Program-made: the position numbers and the translations under genes
NCBI GenBank assembly: GCA_030063045.1
Contig: JAQSEB010000107.1
Span: forward strand, 372,001-436,000
Origin: Pratylenchus scribneri
Taxonomy: Eukaryota; Nematoda; Chromadorea; Rhabditida; Pratylenchidae
Length of the DNA: 64,000 nt
Direction of reading: 5' to 3'
In this document: piece after piece, positions 21,394-33,025 of the stretch
How positions within the stretch are numbered: position 1 is the first letter of the stretch
Layout: each line of letters opens with the position of its first letter
The notes under the pieces: model-generated
Told to the model about the DNA's origin: nothing
Database searches by the model: none
Seen by the model: only the letters and a program-made list of their open reading frames with translations

Positions 21394-23838
21394 TTAATTT
21401 AAATTTTCAAGAATATTCCTCATTTTGATCCATTCTTTTTGCTCAGGACAATGTGCCGCCGATTGCAATAATTGCACCAATATGGTGGACGTCAAATTAC
21501 TCTTCACCCATAGATTTTCAGTATATTCCAATAAATCGGCCAAATGTTCAAAAACTGTTATATAATTTAATTTATTTATTTTTAATTTAGCTAATATTTT
21601 AATGTCGCTCTTTCAATAGGATTATTAATGTAAATCAGAATTCTTTCCGGAATGAAAATCAGAATTCTTTCCGGAATGAAAATCAGAATTCTTTCCGGAA
21701 TGAAAATCAGAATTCTTTCCGAAATGAAAATCAGAATTCTTTCCGGAATGTAAATCAGAATTCTTTGCGGAATGAAAATCAGAATTCTTTCCGGAATGAA
21801 AATCAGAATTCTTTCCGGAATGAAAATCAGAATTCTTTCCGGAATGAAAATCAGAATTCTTTCCGGAATGAAAATCAGAATTCTTTCCGGAATGAAAATC
21901 AGAATTCTTTCCGGAATGAAAATCAGAATTCTTTCCGGAATGAAAATCAGAATTCTTTCCGGAATGAAAATCAGAATTCTTTCCGGAATGAAAATCAGAA
22001 TTCTTTCCGGAATGAAAATCAGAATTCTTTCCGGAATGAAAATCAGAATTCTTTCCGGAATGTAAATCAGAATTCTTTGCGGAATGAAAATCAGAATTCT
22101 TTGCGGAATGAAAATCAGAATTCTTTGCGGAATGAAAATCAGAATTCTTTCCGGAATGAAAATCAGAATTCTTTGCGGAATGAAAATCAGAATTCTTTGC
22201 GGAATGAAAATCAGAATTCTTTCCGGAATGAAAATCAGAATTCTTTGCGGAATGAAAATCAGAATTCTTTGCGGAATGAAAATCAGAATTCTTTCCGGAA
22301 TGAAAATCAGAATTCTTTCCGGAATGAAAATCAGAATTCTTTCCGGAATGAAAATCAAAATTCTTTCCGGAATGAAAATCAGAATTCTTTCCGGAATGAA
22401 AATCAGAATTCTTTGCGGAATGAAAATCAGAATTCTTTTCGGAATAAAAATCAGAATTCTTTCCGGAATGAAAATCAAAATTCTTTCTGGGTCTAATCAA
22501 CCATTAAATTTTCTATAATAGTTTGTTTTATTTTAAATTAAATTCATACAATTTCTAGTTTTCAGCAATTGTCCCTTAATGATTCCAATTTTCTTATAAA
22601 ATTTATTTGAATTTTCCAATTCTCGATTGTCCAAATTTTTTGAATAAAATTCAAATCCATTTTCGAATATTTTCACCAAGTTTTTTACTTTTTCTGCCAA
22701 GTTTTCTCCCTTCAAATTTAATATATTTAAATAAGCCAATTCCTTTCTAAGTTTGCTAAATTCCACGGTTTCCAAAATTTGTTCCACCGATTCGTGGTTC
22801 AATCGAGTTTTTAATATGCAAAAAATTTGTTCGGAATGAAGTCGATCATAAATGTATGTTGCAAAGGCCGCATCCGCTGCACTGAAATTCTCAAAAATTT
22901 TTTTTATTTTTAAGAAAAAATAAAAAATTTTTTAATTAAATTCTTAAAAAATGAGAAAATTTAAATTGCATTAAAATCCTACTTTCTTGCAATTTCCTTC
23001 AATTTTGTCCCATAAAAATTGCCAAAATTATCAATCAATTCTCGAATTTCATATAAATATTGAAAATCTTGTTCGGCTAATTCAGGATATTCCCTATGGA
23101 CAGCGTCGGCATTTGCCCTTCCGCCGCGTAAATTGTGGAAAAATCTCCGAAAAATTGGACCCTCCATTTCGTCCATTTTGCGCATTCTTTCTTCCTCCAT
23201 AAAATCTTTATTAATGTTAATTATTTTAGATGTTAGTTTTTTAATAAAAATATTTTTATATCACCTCTTTTCCCGTTTTCTTCATTACTATCATGGTCTA
23301 ACCAATAAAACTCTGAAAAATTTGTATTAATTTATAAAATATTAAATTATAAAATTTATTTAATATTAAATTAAATAAATTTAATATTAAAAATATTTGA
23401 AAAATTAAAATAAATATAATATTTTTAATTGAATTAATTTTAAAAATAATAATAATATTATTCTGACCATTCCCACTGTCTGGACTTTCATCAGAAACTG
23501 AATTCATTTGCTCAATACGCTCATCATCATCCCAAAAATCATCGTAATTGTTGGAATTGGCGCCTCCATTGCCATTGGCATTAGCGATTAGCAAATGGGC
23601 CCGCTGCTGATGATTTCTCCTTCTATGGAGGATGATTGAAGGTGATTTGTGTTGCTGCTTTGGCATTTCCAAAAAATTGTTCAACAAGGAACGACCCTTG
23701 GCCAAATGGTGTTGCGACTTTCCTACTATTCGAATGAAGATTGGACACGGCAACAGGGGTGGCAAAATTTACAGGAAAAATGCCAATAAAAATTACGGCA
23801 GAGAAGACAAATAAAATATTGAAGAAAGGGAAAATCAT
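21394..23838 (-). CDS. Secreted helical protein, paralogue C (most diverged, frame change in N-terminus)
   Basis: The signal peptide starts at 23838 (MIFPFFNILFVFSAVIFIGI). The N-terminal exon runs to 23468, where GGGAATG/GTCAGA is homologous to the exon 2 donor of paralogue B. The reading frame must change near the T6 run at about 23674, which is a lesion, an error or an unseen intron. Later exons: 23312-23266, 23205-22983, 22881-22550, 21554-21394. Recognisable family features are FRRFFHNLRGGRANADAVHREYPE-like text (compare KMRSGMKSAKIFYAEHPE in A), AADAAFATYIYDRL, LAYLNILNLKGENLAEKV and a final exon ending in LLQSAAHC. The exon 4/5 intron of A and B is absent here. The last intron contains the second 24-bp array. 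Function unknown. Confidence 0.65.
21632..22490. repeat. 24-bp minisatellite array, about 36 units
   Basis: Same 24-bp unit and same orientation as the array at 1492-3140, but more homogeneous; the main variants are TTTGCGG for TTTCCGG and a few TGTAAATC units. It lies in the last intron of paralogue C (21555-22549). All long ORFs through it on both strands are repeat artefacts. Confidence 0.95.
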
Positions 23839-23934
23839 TATAGGGAAGAGGAAAATTGCTTGCTGATGATGATGATAAAGTTTGATAAAAACAAATGTAA
23901 ATGTATTAATAAATGTTGGCTTAAATATAGGTAT

Positions 23935-24440
23935 ATTATTCAAATATATAATATTCGGTGATTTTCATGTTTTTGATGAGTAAAAGGGAAGTAAGCCAAT
24001 ATTGATTGTTCATGTGATTTGGAAAGTGGCCATCCTTCCCCTTTGATCAACCGTGACATTTGCGTCCCACCCGGGGCAAATAATTTTTTAGATGAATCAA
24101 AAGTAGGAAAGGGTTTTTTGGGTGCGTAGAAACCGGTTTAGAGGGTGGTTTAAATTTTTTGAAATGCCTAAAAATGTGAAAATATGGTTTAAAAATGTAA
24201 AATGAGTAAAAATGTCCATTTGGCGAGCGAAGCGAGCCATGAAAGTGGGCATAAAAACCCTACTGGGGTACCTTAAATCGCCCCGCGCTTTTTCCTACCC
24301 GGAAGCTCAAATTTAAACCAGACGCGTTAGCGGCTGGTTTTAGCTTTATATTATTCAAATATAATATTCGGTGATTTCATGTTTTTGATGAGTAAAAGGG
24401 AAGTAAGCCAATATTGATTGTTCATGTGATTTGGAAAGTG
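23935..24440. repeat. Long direct repeats (about 97 bp) flanking a GC-richer insert
   Basis: Bases about 23935-24030 and 24345-24440 are almost identical (TATAATATTCGGTGATTT, GAGTAAAAGGGAAGTAAGCC, TTTGGAAAGTGGCCATCC). Between them is a 315-bp insert with CCACCCGGGGCAAATAA, GGCGAGCGAAGCGAGCC, CCCCGCGCTTTTTCC and GACGCGTTAGCGGCTGG, much GC-richer than its surroundings. No ORF is seen. Confidence 0.8.
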
Positions 24441-24990
24441 GCCATCCCAGCCAATCAAACAAAGCTCCGATAATTCAAATTCTATTATTGAATCATGAAT
24501 TGTAGTCCCAATTTGAATTTTAATATCATTATTGCAAATCAGATTTATTCAAGATTAATATAATAATGGATAAAAAATATTGGAATATTTATGAGAACAT
24601 TCCAATTGAGTGTGTTCTTTCAGAAAATGTGTATTTTATAAGTATCAGGATTGGATTGGGATTGGAGAAGAATGGGATTTAGATTTGCGGATGCATTCTT
24701 TGCTGGGGTAATTTATATCTAACAGGTAAGTTAAGACCCACTTTTTCAATTTAGTTTTGAAATTTATTTTGAAAAAAGATTCATTAAAATTTTTATTTTA
24801 GGTGAGAATCATTGTGAAAGCAAAATATAAATTCCGGTTCCCAGCAAAGAATATATCCTAAAGAAAATTAAATTCATTTTAGTTAGAATGAGAAGTTAAA
24901 ATTGGTCAAAAATGGTTTAAAAAAATCGCTGGAAAAATGTTCAAATTTGCCATTTGCCTTCAATTGTTCTCTTCATCAATTTCAGTTCCC
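24441..24990. other. Intergenic region, no gene seen
   Basis: AT-rich sequence between the duplicated insert and the 3' end of the BTB gene. No splice-consistent exon, RNA gene or repeat could be supported. Confidence 0.4.
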
Positions 24991-26378
24991 TCATCCATGA
25001 CTGGCATATGTAATTTTTACTGGTTTAGGTTTGTTACCATTGCCACTAAATATAAAATTTCTTAGAATAATAATATTTGGCGAGAAAAATTTTTAAAACA
25101 TCTTTCTAACGCATTTTATTTTAATATTTAAAAAACCTACTGTTGGACTTTATTTATCACTTCGTCGCGAGTTTGATTTTGAAGACGATCAAGAATCTGA
25201 AGATTTGTGCGCAGTTCGTTGCAAAAATCATATGCGTCCATTGATGCCAATATACTCGCCTATTTAAATAATAATAATTATAAAAAGAATTTTTTAAAAT
25301 CTTCAAATTAGAGGGAATTTTATTATAGAAATCCAAAAAATTAAATATTATTTTTTTTTTTATTTTGCTCTTTGTTAGAAAATAAATTGAATTATTAATT
25401 TTCAAGATTCGATGAATCATTTTATTATAAAAATTTTTTTCACTTTTCATCATTAGTGGATAATTAACTCACCTTTAATTTATGAAGGCCTAAATTCTCG
25501 ACTTGTTCAAGTAATTCCATTTTTGAAAATGTTTTGTCCCGCAGAAATTGGGAAGCCAAATAATTCTCGCAACTATCTTGTATCATTGGCATGAAATATT
25601 GGACGCTTAGTTGGAGCATTTTGATTGTCATTTTGTCTAAAAAAAGAAATTAATTTGCTTATAATTTGTTGTGATTTATTGGCCTATATTCAAAATTTGC
25701 TATAAGTAAGCTTTTCTCAAGCACATTTTTTGAAATTTTTAATAAAATATATTTTTATTTAAAATTTTATTGATTTGTGAAATTTGCAATGATGATTTAT
25801 TTTCTAAAAATCATTAAATTTACATAAATGTATTGTGTCAAAAAGCATCATTTTTAGAGGCAATAAAAAGTGTAAAATCTGGCCATATTCTTTAAGCTAA
25901 ATATGAATTAATAAGCCTAATATAAATTGTAAATATAATCCTTATATTTCATTATAGTAAAATTCTATGGCATCTAAATTTCATTATTTTTCGATGATAA
26001 AATTTCTGATAAATTAAACTGACATTTCAAATTTTTGTCATTTATAGTTCCAAGCAGCAGACATTCGAACTGTTCATTGCTCATCAAAAATCCCATCATC
26101 ATCGATGTGTAGATCATTTTTTTGAATGCAACACAATCAAAATCGAGTCCTTCATTGATTTTGAATTGTTGTTGACTGCCTTCTTTCCATTCGCCAAAAA
26201 ATAATTTGCGAAAATAGTCGGACTTTGTGGCTAGCACCTAATAAATAGGCAAATTCATTTTTTTATTTTTATTTTAACCCACATATTTGTGTACTACGAT
26301 CAAATCATTTTTTTGTTCAGGATCTCCTATTTCTTGCGACTCGCTCCAAGTTATTTCCAAAGAAGTATCGAATTCCAT
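24991..26378 (-). CDS. BTB/POZ-domain protein
   Basis: Start at 26378 (MEFDTSLEITWSESQ). Exons on the minus strand: 26378-26283; from 26237 to an uncertain donor near 26.0 kb; 25636 to about 25475; 25259-25142; 25045-24991. The BTB signature is clear: DLIVVHKYVLATKSDYFRKL, then the charged EWKEGSQQQF and FKKMIYTS. Exon 3 has the helical MLQLSVQYFMPMIQDSCENY and LASQFLRDKTFSKM, typical of the end of a BTB domain. Such proteins usually act as Cullin-3 adaptors or dimerisation modules. The exact exon 2/3 junction is unresolved: no GT donor in the right phase is visible before the in-frame stop at about 25974. A MATH-like gene lies upstream on the same strand, so the two may be parts of one MATH-BTB gene. 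Confidence 0.7.
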
Positions 26379-27176
26379 CAAACTTAAAATTATTTTAATG
26401 AATTAAAGAAAGAAAAATTGGAATTTAAAAAAAGAATTTTGAAAATGCCCTAATGATTTTAGCATTCAAACCATAGTCCCAAAAATCTTATAGAGATTAA
26501 TCGAATGATAACACAAATTCTGATTTGAATGAAAATAAAAAATTCGTTAAAACTATAATTTCGGTTAAATAAATAAAAATTATAGAAACCAATCGGTGCA
26601 TCTTGGAGAATTCTAATAAAATTGTAAAAAATAATAATTTACGTTATCTAAATATACTAATCCGCAATAAATGCAACTTTGAAATTTTTTCCATTGGCGT
26701 TTTGTTTTTTTTAAATTTTTCCAAAATTAAATGATGTAGTGAAGGAATAAAGAAAAATAGTTTATAGACAAGAAGTATAAAGAAATAAAGAAAAGGAAAT
26801 ATTTTTATGATAGAAATAAACATTTTGAAAATTATATTGGTAAAATAAATGAGAAGATTTTTAATTATTAATGGAATAGTAGTAGAGAAATATTAAAAAA
26901 ATCATATGAATTTATGCGATATGTTGTGAATAATTGTAAAACACTATGAAATTATGATGATATTTTCAGGAAAATATCAAATGAGAAAGCATAAAGTATA
27001 AAGAAATAAAAGAAATTGAGAAAAATATTTCAGTAAATTAAATGAGAAAATGGGAGAAATTGATGTAATGTAAAAATGAATGATTAAGAAGATTATGAAA
27101 ATAAAATGATAGAAAAATTCCGTAAATTGAGTCAATGAATATTTTTCAATATGATAGCTGATAGCAAATGACAATG
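26379..27176. other. AT-rich region without visible genes
   Basis: Long AT-rich sequence with AGAAATAAAGAAA-like phrases around 26.75-27.1 kb. No exon with splice signals and no RNA gene is visible. Confidence 0.4.
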
Positions 27177-27219
27177 GGAGCGGCCGGGAGCCGCGCAGCG
27201 GCGACCGGGCGCTCCCTTA
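27177..27219. repeat. GC-rich imperfect hairpin
   Basis: A 19-bp imperfect inverted repeat (GGGAGCGG... / ...CGCTCCC) with apex GCCGC-GCA-GCGGC. It stands alone in AT-rich DNA about 130 bp left of the 44-bp minisatellite. The same apex occurs in the hairpin at 29436-29478. Confidence 0.8.
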
Positions 27220-27344
27220 AGCATTAAAATAGTCGAAAAATAATCAGATTATAATTTATTAATTAAAAGAACAATAATGAATGAGTTGAAAATAGGAAAA
27301 AATGAATAAAAGGAGAAAAAGGAGAAAAACATGATGGGATGACC

Positions 27345-29035
27345 GATGAATTAAGAAGATGAATAGGAGGATGAGAAGAGATGATTGGGAGGATGAAAAG
27401 GGATGAATATGAAGATGAGAAGAGATGATTGGGAGGATGAAAAGGGATGAATATGAAGATGAGAAGAGATGATTAGGAGGATGAAAAGGGATGAATATGA
27501 AGATGAGAAGAGATGATTGGGAGGATGAAAAGGGATGAATATGAAGATGAGAAGAGATGATTGGGAGGATGAAAAGGGATGAATATGAAGATGAGAAGAG
27601 ATGATTGGGAGGATGAAAAGGGATGAATATGAAGATGAGAAGAGATGATTGGGAGGATGAAAAGGGATGAATATGAAGATGAGAAGAGATGATTGGGAGG
27701 ATGAAAAGGGATGAATATTAAGATGAGAAGAGATGATTGGGAGGATGAAAAGGGATGAATATGAAGATGAGAAGAGATGATTGGGAGGATGAAAAGGGAT
27801 GAATATGAAGATGAGAAGAGATGATTAGGAGGATGAAAAGGGATGAATATGAAGATGAGAAGAGATGATTGGGAGGATGAAAAGGGATGAATATGAAGAT
27901 GAGAAGAGATGATTGGGAGGATGAAAAGGGATGAATATGAAGATGAGAAGAGATGATTGGGAGGATGAAAAGGGATGAATATGAAGATGAGAAGAGATGA
28001 TTGGGAGGATGAAAAGGGATGAATATGAAGATGAGAAGAGATGATTAGGAGGATGAAAAGGGATGAATATGAAGATGAGAAGAGATGATTGGGAGGATGA
28101 AAAGGGATGAATATGAAGATGAGAAGAGATGATTGGGAGGATGAAAAGGGATGAATATGAAGATGAGAAGAGATGATTGGGAGGATGAAAAGGGATGAAT
28201 ATGAAGATGAGAAGAGATGATTGGGAGGATGAAAAGGGATGAATATGAAGATGAGAAGAGATGATTGGGAGGATGAAAAGGGATGAATATGAAGATGAGA
28301 AGAGATGATTGGGAGGATGAAAAGGGATGAATATTAAGATGAGAAGAGATGATTGGGAGGATGAAAAGGGATGAATATGAAGATGAGAAGAGATGATGGG
28401 AGGATGAAAAGGGATGAATATGAAGATGAGAAGAGATGATTGGGAGGATGAAAAGGGATGAATATTAAGATGAGAAGAGATGATTGGGAGGATGAAAAGG
28501 GATGAATATGAAGATGAGAAGAGATGATTGGGAGGATGAAAAGGGATGAATATGAAGATGAGAAGAGATGATTAGGAGGATGAAAAGGGATGAATATGAA
28601 GATGAGAAGAGATGATTGGGAGGATGAAAAGGGATGAATATGAAGATGAGAAGAGATGATTGGTAGGATGAAAAGGGATGAATATGAAGATGAGAAGAGA
28701 TGATTGGGAGGATGAAAAGGGATGAATATGAAGATGAGAAGAGATGATTGGGAGGATGAAAAGGGATGAATATTAAGATGAGAAGAGATGATTAGGAGGA
28801 TGAAAAGGGATGAATATGAAGATGAGAAGAGATGATTAGGAGGATGAAAAGGGATGAATATGAAGATGAGAAGAGATGATTGGGAGGATGAAAAGGGATG
28901 AATATTAAGATGAGAAGAGATGATTAGGAGGATGAAAAGGGATGAATATGAAGATGAGAAGAGATGATTAGGAGGATGAAAAGGGATGAATATGAAGATG
29001 AGAAGAGATGATTAGGGGGATGAAGAAGGATAAAT
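27345..29035. repeat. 44-bp minisatellite, about 38 units
   Basis: The tandem purine-rich unit contains GGATGAAAAGGGATGAATAT followed by GAAGATGAGAAGAGATGATT and GGGA. Variants are ATTAGGA for ATTGGGA and ATTAAGA for ATGAAGA; one unit lacks a base near 28395. One strand is almost entirely G and A. Both ends decay into degenerate GATGA-rich sequence, extending to about 29.2 kb. Confidence 0.95.
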
Positions 29036-29435
29036 AGGAAAATGGAATGGGAGGATTAAAAGGCATGAATGGGGGTATGGGTATAGATTTTAGAAGGTGA
29101 AAAGTTATGAAAGGGATGATGAGATAAGATGATTGGAAGAAGGATGAATTGGTGGATGATATGTATGTATGAGATTATGAAAAGGGATAAATGGTAGAAA
29201 GAAAGGATTGAAATTGAATTAGATGATGAAAAAAATGTATAAAAGTGTGGAATGGGATTAATTATTCTCAAGAAAAGACAAATGGAAAGGATGAGAAATT
29301 AATTAAGCTCTTCAATGAAGAAATTAAGGAGTTTAAAATATTGAACGAATTAAGAGAGTTTAAGATTTGAGCTTTCTAATGTACCATGCAAAAAAGATTG
29401 TAGGCGTTCTATTTAATTTATTTTTAATAAATATT

Positions 29436-29478
29436 AACGAGCGTTGGGATGCCGCGCAGCGGCATCCCAACGCTCGTT
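29436..29478. repeat. Perfect 20-bp palindrome with 3-nt loop
   Basis: A perfect inverted repeat with a 20-bp arm (AACGAGCGTTGGGATGCCGC), loop GCA, then the exact complement. Its apex GCCGC-GCA-GCGGC is identical to that of the hairpin at 27177-27219. No terminator-like T run follows. Confidence 0.95.
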
Positions 29479-29633
29479 TCTTTAAACTATTTTAATTTTG
29501 TTGATATTTTGAATTTTTGGTAATTTCAATAATCTTTTATGTAATTTTAATATTTTTAGGCAAATTAACTCCAATTATTTTTATAAAAAAATCTAATAAT
29601 TTGGATGATATTCAAGAGTAAATGCTGTAGAAA

Positions 29634-29994
29634 CGTCCGTGGTCGATTCCACAAAAGACAAAGCGCTATGCAATTATGGGCATTTTCGACTATAATAAAT
29701 CAGAAACTGGATATAGATTCTATAACCTAACATTTTGTCGATCTCATCGAGACGCATCGAATGGTATATAATTTGTCATGGTTTGATCAAAATTAAAGGG
29801 TATTAAACCATTTTTTAAGTTTTTAGTTTTAAACTCTTTTATTTTGGCCAAACCATAACAAATTATATACCAATCGATGCGCCTCGATGAGATCTACATA
29901 ATAGTATAAGGTTTGCAGGGCCTAAAACCGGTTTCTGACTTGCTATAAATCGAAAACGCCTATAATTGCAGAATTGTGGAATTGACCTAGCACC
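29634..29994 (-). mobile_element. Mutator-like MITE with 9-bp target duplication
   Basis: A 361-bp fold-back element. Arms (minus strand) are GGTGCTAGGTCAATTCC at one end and the complement of CGTCCGTGGTCGATTCC at the other, continuing into TGCAATTATRGGCRTTTTCG and CAGAAACCGG. It is flanked by CTGTAGAAA at 29625-29633 and again at 29995-30003. A 9-bp duplication with long inverted arms is the hallmark of Mutator-like elements. Insertion is within the last exon of the MATH-like gene and replaces its final residues. Confidence 0.88.
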
Positions 29995-30620
29995 CTGTAG
30001 AAATACCTGGAAAAGCCTCGAAGAACGTTGATATCAACGTGGACAACTTCTTCTAAATCATTTGCATCGTAGTACAAAGAGTTTTCGATTTTTAGATTTT
30101 TTTCGTTGTTGTAGAAATAATGGATGCTGTTGGGTGCCAAATAATTTTCAGATCTGCCGCGTTGGACAATTTCAGCCTGCGCAAGAAAAAGATTGCCGCT
30201 AGAATTTTTGCAGTGAATCAAAAATTCCAAATCGAGTAGTCCTTCATCGTGATTGAGATGAGTTTTCAATTCTCGTATTTCCCTAAAATAGAAATTTAAT
30301 TTGATGTGCCCATTTTTATTCCAATTATCAAAATTTTGCGTTCGAATTTTATATGCGAATTTTTTTAGCATAAATGCTTAAAAAATTTTTAGGGCTTTTT
30401 ATGATTGCTAAAATGATTAAAATTATTATATGTTAATGAAATGCCTTATTAGATTAAAAAAAAATCATTTTTGACCAATTATTTTTATTAATAAAATTAT
30501 ATCATACCATCCAAATCCAGCAATAATTTGATTTTCTTTTAAAACAAAAACAGGATTCGCTGGAACACTTTTGTCCAGTTCAAGTGTAATTCTTCCATTT
30601 TGTTGGTTTTTAATTTCCAT
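29943..30620 (-). CDS. MATH-like domain protein with MITE-altered C-terminus
   Basis: Two exons: 30620-30508 and 30282-29943. Phase is kept across GGATG/GTATGA and TTCTATTTTAG/GGAAAT, joining at GFGW-EIRE. The protein is about 150 residues and beta-rich (NGRITLELDK, PVFVLKENQIIAGFGW, LLDLEFLIHC, HVDINVLRGFSRYFY). The spacing of aromatic and hydrophobic strands resembles a MATH domain, as in nematode MATH-BTB proteins, but the match is by eye and moderate. Without the MITE, the exon would continue only four codons beyond FYS before a stop; with it, the tail is read from the element. A BTB gene lies downstream on the same strand beyond the minisatellite, so this could be the N-terminal half of a MATH-BTB gene. 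Confidence 0.55.
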
Positions 30621-33025
30621 TTTGGGAATTATATTTTGCTGATGAATTTTAATTAATAATAAATTTAAAATATTAATTAAATGAAAATGTTGAGTATTCA
30701 AAAATAGCCTCGATGCGAAAAATTTCAACAAAGGGAGAAAATTTGAAAATGTGACAAAATATGGCAATTATAAGAAATGGGGAATAATATAACGAGAGAG
30801 GGTCAATATTAGAGCAAATTCCAAATTTTCGAGGTAATTGGGTCATCTAAAGAAAACATTGATATTTGGAAATTCTTAAAAAACAAATTACTAAAATAGA
30901 GAAAAAAAAACTAAGCTTATATTATTAAAAAAAATAGAAAATTGGTGCTCTTTTAAATTTTTATTCTAATTAAAATTTTAACTGGACTATTTGTGAGAGG
31001 ATTCTCTTAAAAAAATTGAATCTAATTTTGTTTAAAAGCAGAATTACAGTAGGATATGCCACTTTTTTAACATCCTAAAATGTCAAGATTATTGGTTAAA
31101 TTTATTGGCCAAAGAGATATAGCCTAAAAACCATAGCGCTTTTGCCTTGGTAATTTCAATTAAAAATTGATTTGGAGCAAAATATTTCGTGCTAAAAAAT
31201 TCTATCAAATTGATTTTAGGGCAAATCAATTAGCTTAGTAGGATTTCCAGAATTCGCTAGTGTTTCCAGTGGATTAATCATTTTTTTACCAAAATTTCGC
31301 TGAAACATATATTTTCTTAATAAATAGCCATTTAATAATAAAAATGTTAAAGACCGAATTTTTAATTTTGTAGTTAGAAAATAAAAAATCAATAATTTTG
31401 AAACTTAAATTAACCCCATTTTGAACATATAATATAAAGTTATAAAGCTAATTTCTTATCAAAAATATATTTAACTTTACATTAATTTTTTGAAATAAAT
31501 GCTTGGAATGAATTTAAATTTTTAAAAGGCTTTGGAAAATTGCCTAATTTTTAAATATTTTTTAGATCAGAGCAGCACAGGGAAATGGGCGGGTTCTTTT
31601 TGGCTCCGCCAATCAGCATAATGGATAGAGGTCAATTCCCTAATGAGAACGGAGAAGAAATAGATAGTGGCGAATGGCGATGGCTAATTCTAATTCTGTA
31701 CTACCCTGACCCTGACGCTAGATACAACTCCCAATCCATGCCCAAAATTTCATTATCACGGTAATATATTGCAAAATTTAATTATTCTTAAAATTATGTT
31801 AGAATATTGTAAATTATGAAAATATCACAAAGTTTAAATTATGAACATTATTCTGAGATATGAAGCCAAAAATATAGGCAGAATTTGTCATTATGAAAAT
31901 ATATCGCAAAATATGCGAATTGTAAACATATGACTGAAATTAGACTATTCTGAAAATAATAGGGAAATCTAGTAAATTATTAAAATAATTCTGAAAATTT
32001 TTAAATTCTCAACATATCTTATTTTTTATATTTTAAAATTATTCTTAAAATATGATTCATTTTAATGTTGAAAATAAATATATTCTGAGCAATATTTTGA
32101 AAATCTAGAAATTCCCACAATTATTTTTAAAATAGATCTTTTTTGGCAATGCTAGTATTGTATACTATTTCTGTTAGACGAACAGAGATGGGCTCTGTCT
32201 ATTTCATCCTATTGTGTGCTTCTCATAAATTTTTTTTACCCTTCAGCCCATATAGTACCCAGATTTATAAGGTGAAGTCATGGCTGCTGCCCCCTTTGGG
32301 GCATGCTTCCGGCGTATTAGCCTTTGGGATTGGACTCGCGCGAGGTCCTAAGACTCCCGAGTGCGCGGGATCTTGGGATTCTCGAGATCCTGGGACTCCC
32401 GAGTGCGCGGTATCCTTGGATTCTCGGTGTGCGCGAGATCCTAGGACTCCCGATTGCGCGGGATCCTGGGATTCTCGAGGTCCCGGGGTGCGCGAGAACT
32501 TGTTTTGACTAATAATGGATAAAAATGTACTCAAAAATAATTTTTCATAATAGTCAGATTCTGAGCATATGCTGAAAATATGGATATTTTGAAAATTGTT
32601 TTTTCATCCTTATCTTGGACATATATACTGAAAATAGTGTTTAAAAATAATTTTCAGAATCTACAAATCTGAACATAATTCTAAGATTTGATTATTCTAA
32701 AAATTATTTTCTGACTGTATTTTCATCATCTATTGTCAAAATATGATCAATTTAATAAATTTTGAAAATTTCCACATTCTAAGATAATTCAAAAATATGT
32801 TAAATTTTCAAAATTATGCTCAAAATAAGGGTGTATCTGGATTACATCATACGATTTACGATACGCATATTTTCGGCATATTGTCAGAATCCGCACCTAT
32901 TTCCATAGTCAGGGTATGCAGATTTAAGAAAATGGAATTTGGAAAGGGAAGGTAAAAAATTGAAAATGGAAAAAGAATAAACAAATGCAAATCTCGATGA
33001 TTCTTATATCAAATTAGGATGACAC
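30621..33025. other. Region without convincing genes
   Basis: AT-rich throughout, apart from a slightly GC-richer patch at 31567-31760 and the GC-rich repeat at 32335-32505. The ORFs here lack splice support and coding character. I see no RNA gene. Confidence 0.45.
32335..32505. repeat. GC-rich tandem repeat, about four units of 40-45 bp
   Basis: Degenerate units share CCTRRGACTCCCGAGTGCGCG followed by GGATYYTGGGATTCTCGAG. Nested short palindromes (GGATCC, CTCGAG, CCTAGG) occur in nearly every unit. Overlapping open frames on both strands come from the repeat. It is the most GC-rich spot between 25 and 63 kb. Confidence 0.85.

Noticed and set aside
21591..22518. Open frames of about 290 codons across the second 24-bp array
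   Set aside because: Same artefact; the array lies inside the last intron of paralogue C.
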